In this document: piece after piece, positions 9,110-16,831 of the stretch
Layout of the letters: each line of letters starts with the position of its first letter
How positions within the stretch are numbered: position 1 is the first letter of the stretch
Origin: Dicyema japonicum
Lineage: Eukaryota > Dicyemida > Rhombozoa > Dicyemidae
Assembly: GCA_011109175.1 (NCBI GenBank)
Contig: RDEW01000113.1
Coordinates: 1-20,649 of the forward strand
Reading direction: 5' to 3'
DNA: 20,649 nt
The notes under the pieces: generated by a model
What the model was told of the DNA's origin: nothing
What the model saw: the letters and a program-made list of their open reading frames with translations, nothing else
The model's database searches: none
Translations under genes and position numbers: made by a program

Positions 9110-9205
9110 TTTTTGTCGTTGGTTGTTAGTTTTAGTTATAGTTACGTGCGATGGATCTTTAGTAGGATTATTAATGGTAATTTTTAGAATTGAAGAGATC
9201 CCATA
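9110..9205 (+). repeat. Repeat shared with 2926-3017
   Basis: Same orientation and order of matching words as at 2926-3017 (tcgttggtt, ttttagtta, agttacgtg, tagaattgaagagat). An open frame across it (9123-9338) has no recognisable motif. Confidence 0.6.
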
Positions 9206-9792
9206 TATAAAATTCGAAATAAATGATAGTTTTTGCATCAAATCAGGGTTCAGGAGGACAAGTTTTATATATATATATCAGAAAAGGCTTTGGTCCAGAT
9301 CAATCATAAGTGAAATAAAGGTTGTTGACGAACTCTAATGCACTAATTGTACTTATATCCGTTTGGCAGTTATAACCTTTTTTCTCGCATAACCAGTATG
9401 ACCAAATCAGGGGAACGTTTAACCAAAGAAACTGCTAGTACGTAAACATTTTGGATATAGTCTTTGAAGAAATAAACATTCAACATTGATGCGGAACACT
9501 GAATATTAATCAGATTATTATTTAATAAAATTGATTAATCAATGTCATCATATATTTGCATCTTATAACAGATGGTTCTCTGAGTTATGTAATTCTCGCT
9601 GGAAGGATTCGAAATTGGATCCTATGAATATTCAAGACTTCTCTAGATCTTTTATGGGATTTTGGCTTCAAATTTTTAACTTATTTATAAATAAAAAAAT
9701 CTATTTTTAGTGGAACATATAATTTATTTTTACTATCAATAGTTTGAAATCCGGGTTTTATTCTGTCAGCCTCTTTTTCCTACAATTAAAAT
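9206..9792. other. AT-rich stretch without recognised features
   Basis: Holds a short TA run (about 9266-9279) and nothing else that I can support. Confidence 0.4.
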
Positions 9793-10167
9793 TTGGCTGA
9801 ACACTTTCTATTATTTTCAATTGGTCTACTTCTGGATCAGGATGGTTTTCAAATCGGTCTTCCGTTCGTCTCGGGGTCGACCTGTGCCAGCCTCATCCCT
9901 GCAGATGTGGATATGTTGTCAACCGCAAAGGGCTTCACCCCTTCTCTCTTCGACGCAGCAGTGGCCTGGTTCCTGAAGCACGCTGCCATTAACGGGGCCG
10001 TGAAACGATTTCATGAGGAACAGGTGGATCTGAATCGTGGTGATGGAAATCGTCCTGACGGGATCACAAAGTCCTTTTTTTCCTCTCTCTCTCTCTCTCT
10101 CTCTCGAGGAAATGCCTTATTTCGGATGGAGCAGAAAAAATCTTTTTTCAAGTCAATATTTTTTTAG
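9793..10167 (+). CDS. Hypothetical open frame in a GC-rich island
   Basis: A 124-codon frame crosses 9840-10075, a patch clearly richer in G+C than everything around it. The first codon given is TTG, not ATG; an internal ATG at about 9841 would start closer to the island. The middle reads like protein (IPADVDMLSTAKGF, SLFDAAVAWFLKHAA, NGAVKRFHEEQVDLN). The last 40 codons run through a CT microsatellite and are low complexity, so any real product would stop making sense near 10075. The opposite strand is also open here (RFTAPLMAACFRNQ, VKPFAVDNISTSAG), so the coding strand is not settled. I recognise no family. It may be an exon remnant, a LINE 5' region or a transferred fragment. Confidence 0.3.
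   Translation: MAEHFLLFSIGLLLDQDGFQIGLPFVSGSTCASLIPADVDMLSTAKGFTPSLFDAAVAWFLKHAAINGAVKRFHEEQVDLNRGDGNRPDGITKSFFSSLSLSLSRGNALFRMEQKKSFFKSIFF
10084..10108 (+). repeat. CT dinucleotide microsatellite
   Basis: An almost pure run of CT repeats at the right edge of the GC-rich island, preceded by a T tract. Confidence 0.9.
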
Positions 10168-10420
10168 ATTTTGCGTTGAAATCAGGGCGGCAGCACAAGC
10201 ATCTGAAAATTCTAAAATAAAAAATACGTCACAGATTCATGTGCAGCCGGTTGTCGTCGAGAAGAATGGAATCTTAGAGATTAAGGAGGCCTTTTTAATT
10301 TGATCGCTTGGGTCAATGATATCGAAAGTGACCAATGAGTGTCGGGAAGCCGAATGGCTGTTCCAAATGATTTCTCTGTCTATTTTCAGTGGAAATAACC
10401 ACTCCATTCTTTCAGTAATT

Positions 10421-10640
10421 TATTATTATTAACCCCAGATAAAGCGAGAAAGAAGTTAAACAACCAATTAGGTGTATCCAGTTCCCGGTGTTCTTCCAAT
10501 GTCACAAATTCTATCCAGAACCAACATAAAAGCAAAAGACGTTCATTCCTTGCGGTTTTAGAAACCCCTGCCGTGGAGTAGGGAAAGCAAATGATCTTTT
10601 TCCCCTTTTGACACTGGATCAAATTACGCCACTCTAGTAG
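10421..10640 (-). repeat. Family 2 short interspersed repeat, copy c
   Basis: In reading direction this runs from ctagagtggcg through gatcatttgct, ccactcca-like and ggggtttc blocks, to aacttctttctcgc...ggggttaataataataaa. It matches copy b at 2226-2470 block for block with more divergence and a gap in the GC-rich core. The tail is TAA-based here and AAATA-based in copy b. The minus-strand open frame 10622-10386 is a by-product of the repeat. Confidence 0.7.
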
Positions 10641-10670
10641 AAAGGGACGTTTGCAGGGTCCCCTGGTCCA

Positions 10671-10775
10671 GACGAATTATATGTCCAAACAGCCTCCAAC
10701 TATCCTCCAGATCTTGTAAGAAATAATGGTGATCCTCGTTATCTTATAAATAATGTCAGACGACAGTTTAAGTGA
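10671..10775 (+). pseudogene. Coding remnant paralogous to 19269-19361
   Basis: The frame reads DELYVQTASNY, then PPDLVRNNGDP, then INNVRRQFK and a TGA at 10773-10775. The plus strand at 19269-19361 reads IYVQTALISLQDLV, then APQALIKIVERQFR. The two align without gaps, 15 of 31 residues identical, although the DNA has diverged a lot. That preservation of frame implies both descend from a translated sequence, most likely a transposable element. I do not recognise the family. Confidence 0.45.
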
Positions 10776-10911
10776 ACGATAATACCACCCACGTTTGGTG
10801 AAAACGATGTCTGTTTAAGAGAAATAAACTTTAAAAAAAACAGAAAGAGAAAACCAAAACTAAAACAAAAAATGTATCTGTTCCGTCTAGAGCTTTAAAG
10901 GAGTCAAAGTT

Positions 10912-11616
10912 TCTTGAGGATATGGTTGTATACAGACGAGGTGATGAGAACGAAGGCTGCTCGAAGAAGACGAGTAAATAAAGCTGTCAGATCTCCATCG
11001 AATTAAACATGGGCAAAAAACGTACAAAAATCATGGTTGTTATAAGAAAAACTGGGGTGGACGGAACTTGAAGCTCTTTTTCGGAACCATGATTTAAAGT
11101 TCTCACACCGAAAGAAATAGTTAGTGTTTGTGGGAATATATTTTCATGAGGACATATCTACTAATATATGCGAAGAGATATTTTCAAAGAACAATAAAAG
11201 AATTGCGCCATCAATAGGTATTAAATTGAATCGTGAGAGGAACCGAGTAATGGCGAAGTGCAGACGTTTTATTGAGGGAATATATATAGAGGCTGTCTTC
11301 TAAAGGATTTCTATAATCATACGGCTATTAATAAAATATGGAAAGCTATTTAGGAAAAGAAAAGGATGCATAAGCCACAAAGGTCGATGTCAGAAATCTA
11401 TCATTCTTGAGTAGTTATAGGAAACTTTTATGTCCTAGGACAGGTGCGGAAAAAGTATTTACTGAGAAACCGGATGGTAGTTTCTACATAATAGAGAAAA
11501 CTCCAATAAACCTAATTCCTGCCGACATGAAAAAAATTCGAATGGATTTAATCAAATATTGTAAAGATGACTTAAAAACATTGAAGAAGTGGTTACCAAA
11601 TGGTAAATTAAAATAG
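10912..11616 (+). pseudogene. Broken coding region upstream of a plus-strand RT, probable LINE N-terminal part
   Basis: One plus frame continues from LYTDEVMRTKAARRRRVNKA through KNVQKSWLL, EKLGWTELEALFRNHDLKF and FHEDISTNICEEIFSKNN to MAKCRRFIEGIYIEAVF at about 11300, broken by three stops. A second open stretch (about 11370-11616) reads RKLLCPRTGAEKVF, then PDGSFYIIEKTPINLIP, then KKIRMDLIKYCKDDLK. The composition is protein-like, with many K and R, and far longer than chance spacing of stops would suggest. It is followed within 20 bp by RT blocks in the same direction, so I infer it is the region before RT in the same dead LINE. No domain is recognised with certainty. Confidence 0.4.
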
Positions 11617-11633
11617 CGATCAAGGAATGAAAA

Positions 11634-11889
11634 GTAAACGCGCCGGGACAAGATGATGTAACTATGATCATTTTCAAAGAAGCCGGACGTATTGTTTAAT
11701 GTACCACAAAAACAGTTTATTGTAAGCCTGAGGCATTTTTATATTTTCTTCCTGTTGAATTCAGAAATTCTAACAGCCAAAGCCATTTGAACCTGTTTAT
11801 ACCTGGATATTTCCATGGCTTTTAACGGTGTTGGTATGCTGGCTCAGCTTATGTCGACGGATATTCAGAAATACCATTTAGTTGAATAA
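11634..11889 (+). pseudogene. Non-LTR reverse transcriptase remnant, plus strand, internally deleted
   Basis: From 11634 the frame reads VNAPGQDDVTMIIFKEAGRIV, matching the NxAPGPDGVTxExFKxAG block that precedes the RT palm in LINEs; after a TAA it continues KTVYCKPEAFLYFLPVEFRN, like the following xLYxxxxxxGxFPxEFR block. In another frame 11791-11889 reads LYLDISMAFNGVGMLAQLM, which fits RT motif A (LDISKAFDxVWHAGLL) with the catalytic aspartate codon at 11806-11808. The roughly 60-100 residues normally lying between these blocks are missing, so there is an internal deletion as well as stop and frame breaks. Motifs B and C were not found downstream. Confidence 0.6.
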
Positions 11890-12155
11890 GAAATTTCTTA
11901 ACGGCTAGTCTTTCATGAAAGTTGGAGATTTTTCTCAATGGATTTTGAACAGAAGACTGCATTACTAATTATTATATCATTGAAGATTGGTGTAACATGA
12001 GAGAGTTAAAACTCTCAAGTGAGAAGTTCAACGCAAGTGAAAAATGTGCATTTTCTACGTAATTTGGGGGTGAATATTGACCGTAGCGGAGTGTACATGG
12101 AATAAATAAAAGTGGGGAAAAAGAAAGCACTGCAACCATTTCTATGTATACATAA
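11890..12155. other. Stretch between RT remnant and the next open frame
   Basis: Could hold further decayed LINE sequence, but I find no motif. Fragments such as HESWRFFSMDFEQK can be read on the plus strand without a known match. Confidence 0.3.
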
Positions 12156-12359
12156 GCTACGCATCAACGGAGACAATTATCTTCTGTGAATAATTCTCCC
12201 AAATTAGCTTTAGGATGTGAAGGGTGGTTTCTCTCAACGAAGAAAGACAGAATCATATACCTAATAGAAAGGACTAGGAGGGCAGCCATTAAATTGGATT
12301 TTGGAAGAAGACTAAAGGATGAAAGATCCGAGGAAGAAGAAACTCCTGAAGTCAATTAA
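12156..12359 (+). pseudogene. Unclassified 67-codon open frame without ATG start
   Basis: Runs from just after a TAA at 12153 to a TAA at 12357-12359 and reads LALGCEGWFLSTKKDRII, then IERTRRAAIKLDFGRRLKDE, then EEEETPEVN. After the stop the same frame stays open with more charged sequence (AKRIHENQSSKLVH, KKEGNWKKPNSWAR) interrupted by another stop. This regular charged, helical-looking composition suggests a coding ancestor, most likely a transposable element protein. The complementary strand has a less protein-like frame. Function unknown. Confidence 0.35.
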
Positions 12360-12479
12360 TGTGTTATAGCGAAGAGGATCCATGAGAACCAAAGTTCGAA
12401 ACTCGTACATACAAATGAGGCTTAACTAAAAAAAGAGGGAAATTGGAAAAAACCTAATAGCTGGGCTAGAAAACTATAC

Positions 12480-13440
12480 ACCTCAAATAACTCCTAATTT
12501 CTTGTTAATAATAAAAATTTCATGATTTAGTCTGGAGTGTCTCCAAGAGGAAACAAAATATTGTGAAGCTGGTCTCTGTGATAATAGTTCAGCTTTCCAA
12601 GCTCCTGTCAATTGCAAGCCTAAGTGCCCTCGTTATACAAGAATGTGGCGTTGTACATGTGGACTCTTATATCCACATCGAGCCCGTTACGGGAAAACCG
12701 CGTTTACCTAATTTATGCAGTGCAATATCTGCTAATGTTTTTCTTTTTATATCTTCGCTGTCTCCGAAAAAAGAACCCAACTTTTTTGGTTTTGTACAAT
12801 ACTTTGCTGTCCTCACTTCTTGTTCTCTGAGTTCTGTGACTGTCCGAGTTTACCTTTAGTAACCATTCAGCCAAATTACCTCCAATAAAGCAGTAAGTGC
12901 TTCTTTATCATTTGAAATAAAGTCCACATCGTCTACCTATGCTATTGTGCTCATTTCCCCATCAAAGAAAAACTCTAGGTCCCGAATGGATCTCATTGAG
13001 GTGTTTAAGGTCGTCTCGAATCGTCTTGATAGGACTCCCTCGATACTCACATTCAGATTCAAGTCCATTATGAATTTTCTAGTCAGCATGACTGTATAAC
13101 TATCAAGGAAGTTCTCCATAACTTGTAACAATTTATGTTTATTAAACGAATCAAAAGCTTTCGACATGTCAATCCAAGAATAGTCGTTGTCACTTTGAAT
13201 CTATGGAATGGTGCACACATTCAATTATGGCTCCACACAAAATCCGAGGTCGATCTTCCCTTAGGAAATTCGCTATGGTAAGTTGACAAATATGAGTCTA
13301 ACCGAATATCAATTCTCTGTAGGGTTATATGGACAATATCTTTTAAAGTGTGTTCATCAGAACAACGGCCTGAAGGTTGTCTACATTAGTCCTTTGTTTG
13401 TGAACTTTCTGAAAGGGGTATCATGGTTAACCAAAAATGA
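12480..13440 (-). pseudogene. Non-LTR reverse transcriptase remnant, minus strand, motifs 1 to thumb
   Basis: Reading down from about 13440: QKVHKQRTNVDNLQAVVLMNTL (RT motif 1, complement of about 13343-13374), RIDIRLDSYLSTYHSEF and KGRSTSDFVWSHN (motif 2, GFRxGRST), YSWIDMSKAFDSFN (motif A, complement of 13135-13180), a degraded motif B, VDDVDFISNDKEA (motif C, complement of 12928-12936, with the usual tyrosine before it now a TAG at 12937-12939), AEWLLKVNSD (motif D), KKLGSFFGDSEDIKR, VDIRVHMYNATFLYN and HRDQLHNIL (thumb). Several stops and frameshifts separate the blocks. The order and spacing are those of a LINE RT with little internal loss. It converges on the plus-strand RT at 11634-11889. 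Clade not resolved. Confidence 0.75.
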
Positions 13441-13475
13441 CGCATTGCCTTTTCCAGAAGATTGGACTCGCGATA
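13430..13475 (-). repeat. Short match to the LINE-associated repeat at 4429-5092
   Basis: About 39 of 41 bases around gcattgccttttccagaag match 4990-5030. It abuts the upstream edge of the minus-strand RT. A minus frame reading ESNLLEKAMRHFWL runs from this piece straight into the RT, so the block seems to belong to the LINE. Confidence 0.6.
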
Positions 13476-13537
13476 GTTTCTTTCCAATATATGCTTTTTG
13501 ATAACTGTTTTCTTTTTTTTCCATTTGTCAAAGAGAT

Positions 13538-13600
13538 GGATAGGTACCGCGATGTTGTAGTCGCTATTTATTGTGGGTTCGAGTCCCACACCGTTACAAA
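13538..13600 (+). other. Degenerate tRNA-like sequence with a perfect B box
   Basis: GGTTCGAGTCC at 13576-13586 matches the pol III B-box consensus exactly and sits in a 6-bp T-arm-like hairpin (tgtggg / cccaca). A second hairpin (gcga / tcgc at 13549-13564) has an 8-base loop, one too many for an anticodon arm. No acceptor stem pairs. It could be a tRNA pseudogene or the head of a SINE family different from the 4481-4817 one. Confidence 0.45.
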
Positions 13601-14399
13601 ATAAGTATTGTTAATAATATATAAATATTTGATTTATCTTCCGGCAAATTAACCACTCTCCAGAAGGGATTTCTGTCGACCTGAATGCCCTCTTTCTTTT
13701 AAAGACTTACGGAATCCACTATCTTTACTAATCTTTTTCATAAAACTTTGTACTCAATAACACAAACTGACAGACATTAATAAGATTCGTTATATTTTTT
13801 TAAATCTAGTTTAGGAGAATGAGAGAAAACTCTAAGTATAAGCATATCAAAATGATTATTTTTCGATGATTATGAATCATCCACTTGCACAATTTGAGGA
13901 CGTAAGAGTTTTTCATATTCTAAAATAAAATTATTCTAAAGACCAGGGGTAAAACAAAACTAACAAATCCCGTGAACCAGTAGACCTCTTATCTAGGAAC
14001 AGTGATTCAGAGGACATTGTGAGGAAGTTGAGGTCAATGCCAGAAAAATAGTTTTCCGGTGAAATAAATATATTTTTAATTACTGGCAAAGAATTATGCG
14101 TTTCCTGTGTTATGTCGATCAGATGACACCACTAGAAAGAAGAAAGAGAAATCTTCAACCAAGTACCACACGGCATCATACGGGAGCACGCAGCCAAATG
14201 CATTTGTAAATTATTGTAATAAACTTCGTTATTGGTCAACTTTACATATTTAAATTAAATTAAATTTTGAGAGATTTTTCCTTCATGAATACATTTATTA
14301 TTTTTATTTATTCATGAATATATAAAAACTGATTATACTGAATTTGGTTAACTTAAAGGAATCGCTCACTAACATGGACCAGTTAGCCTAGTTGTTAAT
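13601..14399. other. AT-rich stretch without recognised features
   Basis: No coding frame, boxes or repeats shared with the rest of the window. A weak A-box-like word (ttagcctagttgttaatt, about 14387) has no partner. Confidence 0.4.
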
Positions 14400-14620
14400 T
14401 GGTCTGAAGGTTGATCTGGTGACGTAGCTCTGAAGTTTTAGTTTATGGTTTACTTAGTTTCTTCATTTTGATGTGAAGTCATATTCCCATTCATGGATTT
14501 AGGAGACATTGGCAACATAGCTCTGATACTCTAATTCTGGTTCAAGTAGTGTCCTCATTTCAATCTGGATGTAATCTCTCATTCCTCTTCAAAAACCTGG
14601 GAGCCATCGGAACTTTTAAA
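14400..14620 (+). repeat. Diverged tandem repeat, period about 93 bp
   Basis: The words ctggtgacgtagctctga (about 14417) and ttggcaacatagctctga (about 14510) begin two units that align along their length, including tttagtttatggttta / ctaattctggttcaa and ttcttcattttgatgtgaag / gtcctcatttcaatctggat. A third, more diverged and partial unit starts near ctgggagccatcgg (about 14598). Identity between units is about 65-70% by eye. Confidence 0.55.
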
Positions 14621-15044
14621 TAAGGTAGTATTGGATGAATCAAAGTCCGAATTCGATTCTCATCTACAAGTTAGAAATACGCTACTTCAGAATGTTAAAA
14701 TTAATTTTTTACAGACACGGTTAATTCTAATCAGATTCAAGCTTTAGTTATGAAGTTTGTCAGATTTGAAAAATACATTACAATATTACGAGTTACCATT
14801 GTCTAAGTGAAATGCAATTTTTAGAAACATTCTGTCCATCCATATCTATCATTATGATAACACAGAGAATTTGAAAAAAAGCAAAAGCCCTTTTGTATGC
14901 CGTCCAACCAGAGGTCGTCTAATTTAATGTGGATTCCATGACGACTATTAGGAATAGAGCAATTAATGAAGAAAATAGAAGAAATGGTCTATTATTACTG
15001 AGACTATTATTATTATAAAGTATTTCTGTGGGACTTTACGATTT
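14621..15044. other. AT-rich stretch without recognised features
   Basis: Nothing beyond short open frames and a short TTA run (about 15008-15017). Confidence 0.4.
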
Positions 15045-15526
15045 GGTTTGTTCGCTTTATAGTCTTAAAAGCTATTAATTCACTCAGTCTGATATTTTAT
15101 TGTAGACAAAAGAGGTGTTGGAATGAAAGGATAAAATATATGCAAATTAAATAACGAAGAGAAATACGGCCTAATACGTGTAGAAATATAGCCAAACATA
15201 GTAACTTATTCATGTTTTGAAACAATTCGAATGCTTTACAATCAAGTTTTAGTCAGATTTGAATTTGCAGTTCTACAAATGTACATATTGATTCTCTCTT
15301 GATTGGTGCTGTACGTAATCTAATTTTCTCTCTAATAATAAAAATAATCAAAAGACATCTAATACGTTTTATTTGCTAGTGAAATATAAAATAATGATCC
15401 GAGAAATTATATTTACCAAAATAGTGAGGATGACTATAACGAAGAGACACGTGGAAGTATAAATCATTAGATTCTAAGTTGCCGGTAAAATATAATCAAA
15501 TATAGTTACGTATTCGTGTTTTGAGG
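15045..15526 (-). repeat. Inverted partner of the repeat at 5114-5605, with internal direct repeat
   Basis: Matches 5114-5605 in opposite orientation over most of its length. Inside it, ataacgaagag occurs at 15151 and 15437, and caaacatagtaacttattc (15193) is echoed by caaatatagttacgtattc (15497), a direct repeat with a period of about 286-304 bp. The other copy shows the same arrangement less clearly. The two units could be tandem monomers or short terminal direct repeats of an unclassified element. Confidence 0.65.
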
Positions 15527-15597
15527 ATAAGTTTTAAGTTTAATTCTGATCTAATTTAGACTTTTCTAGAAATGAAAGACAGAAAAGTTGAAATCTG

Positions 15598-15831
15598 GTT
15601 GGAGTGGGACTAACTACACAAGAAGAGTTAACAATAAAAGCAATCAAGATTACTGATCTGAAAAAGTTTGATAAGGTTTAGCACGAAAATAGAATAACCT
15701 TGAATTCCATTTTGAGACGTCATCGAGTACAAGTTATGGAAAGAGAACTCCGATTTCTGACTCGTATATGCGAGTGCAAGAGGAGTATTAAGAGTAACAA
15801 AATAGCAGTGGAGAGTCAAAGCTTAAGGTAA
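15598..15831 (+). pseudogene. Unclassified open frame with one stop
   Basis: The frame is open from 15598 to a TAA at 15829-15831 except for a TAG at 15679-15681. It reads TIKAIKITDLKKFDKV, then NRITLNSILRRHRVQVMERE, then FLTRICECKRSIKSNK. The basic, protein-like composition is suggestive but there is no family match by eye. The minus strand is also open here (15819-15628), so this is weak. Confidence 0.2.
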
Positions 15832-15949
15832 GATTCAAGAAATAAAACTACTGCTAGACATGTTCCTCAATATTTAACTGTCTCTAAAATTCAACCTAAC
15901 TTACTTAAACTTGATCAATATTTAATGTTTATTTGTAAAACAAAATTGG

Positions 15950-15995
15950 TCGACTGGCCGAGGGGTTGGTTGATCACGTTTTAGCACATCAATGA
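15950..15995 (+). other. Isolated pol III A-box-like sequence
   Basis: tggccgaggggttgg resembles the A box of serine or leucine tRNAs, but no B box follows at tRNA distance. Possibly a remnant of a tRNA-derived repeat. Confidence 0.25.
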
Positions 15996-16149
15996 AGGTC
16001 CATAAAAGGAAAAAGGACCGATTTTTTTACATGACTTCAATTTTTTTAGTTGTCATCATTACTTTTGATACCATCAATGGTTATGGTTTTTTTTTTACTT
16101 TTTTTGATAAATTTGATTTATCAACCATTATATGAAGAGTCAACAGAAA

Positions 16150-16228
16150 TGTGCTGCATCTGGATTCGAACTAGCGACAGTTTTCATTCAATACGACAAT
16201 CATTAACCACTTGACGATGTTTGCCTTT
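16150..16228 (-). other. tRNA-like sequence with A and B boxes
   Basis: On the minus strand there is TCGTCAAGTGG (complement of 16207-16217) and AGTTCGAATCC (complement of 16162-16172), 34 bp apart, as in a tRNA. The T-arm pairs only partly and no acceptor stem is evident, so this is not a working tRNA. It differs from the SINE head at 4745-4817, and therefore marks a second tRNA-derived lineage or a tRNA pseudogene. Confidence 0.5.
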
Positions 16229-16444
16229 ATAAATTAAGGTTTTTAGTTTTATTGAAGATAAATTTTTTTTTAAATGCAAAAGTACGTAATTTATAAAGTA
16301 AAATCGTTCTAAAGTCCAGTGGATATGATCGAGTGGCTGTTACCTCTGACTACTGCCAGGGATATCCTTTGGAAAAGCCACTCGGTTTCCCGAAGCAGAA
16401 GATAAATTATATTTAAACGCATAAATAATTATTAATAAATTTAC

Positions 16445-16776
16445 ACAGCCATCCATCCAAAGTGGTCCCCGTGGTTTTTAATGTAGCTAGGCGTCTGAAT
16501 TTCTTTAGGAAGCGAAGCGATTTTCCACTTATTCTTCTAGTTGTTTTGACCACAATGGGATATAACGCGAATCGGTCGCGCAACGCTTTTTTTTTCTTCT
16601 TTTTTTCCCTCATCGTTTTTTCCGCGGCATGGAGTGTGTCTACCGAGCTCCCGACGAAGTTGGATAGACAAAGTGGGTCGACACAAATTGCATCTCAGAC
16701 CAAGGGTTTCCCTTCTTCGAATGGGAAAATTTTGATCCTGTCAAGACGTTTTCGTCGGGATATTTCGCAGTATTAA
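16445..16776 (+). CDS. Hypothetical open frame in a second GC-richer island
   Basis: The plus strand is open from 16462 (GTG, no ATG) to 16776, 104 codons, reading VPVVFNVARRLNFFRKR, then a poly-phenylalanine stretch from a T tract, then ASQTKGFPSSNG and SRRFRRDISQY. The minus strand is open for 66 codons over the left half (ATLKTTGTTLDGWLCKF). The island is richer in G+C and CpG than its surroundings and ends sharply on both sides in AT-rich DNA, like an inserted fragment. No family is recognised on either strand; protein coding is doubtful. Confidence 0.2.
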
Positions 16777-16819
16777 TTATTTGCTAAATTATATTAATAT
16801 TTTTTAACAAAATTTAAAT

Positions 16820-16831
16820 TTAGCGAATTAT
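16820..16831 (+). repeat. Target-site duplication, left
   Basis: ttagcgaattat, identical to 17153-17164. It flanks the LINE end. Confidence 0.8.

Noticed and set aside
10386-10622. Minus-strand 78-codon open frame
   Set aside because: Lies on family 2 copy c, whose sister copies are not open in this frame.
12563-12859. Plus-strand open frames of 98 and 68 codons
   Set aside because: They are antisense to the RT thumb blocks, which are read on the minus strand.
13386-13589. Minus-strand frame beginning MGLEPTINSD
   Set aside because: The start is the antisense of a tRNA T-arm (the familiar GLEPT pattern). Only the ESNLLEK part may be a LINE piece.
15826-15833. Splice donor (aag/gtaag) after the open frame at 15598-15831
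   Set aside because: A single donor-like match without a supported exon is common by chance in AT-rich DNA.
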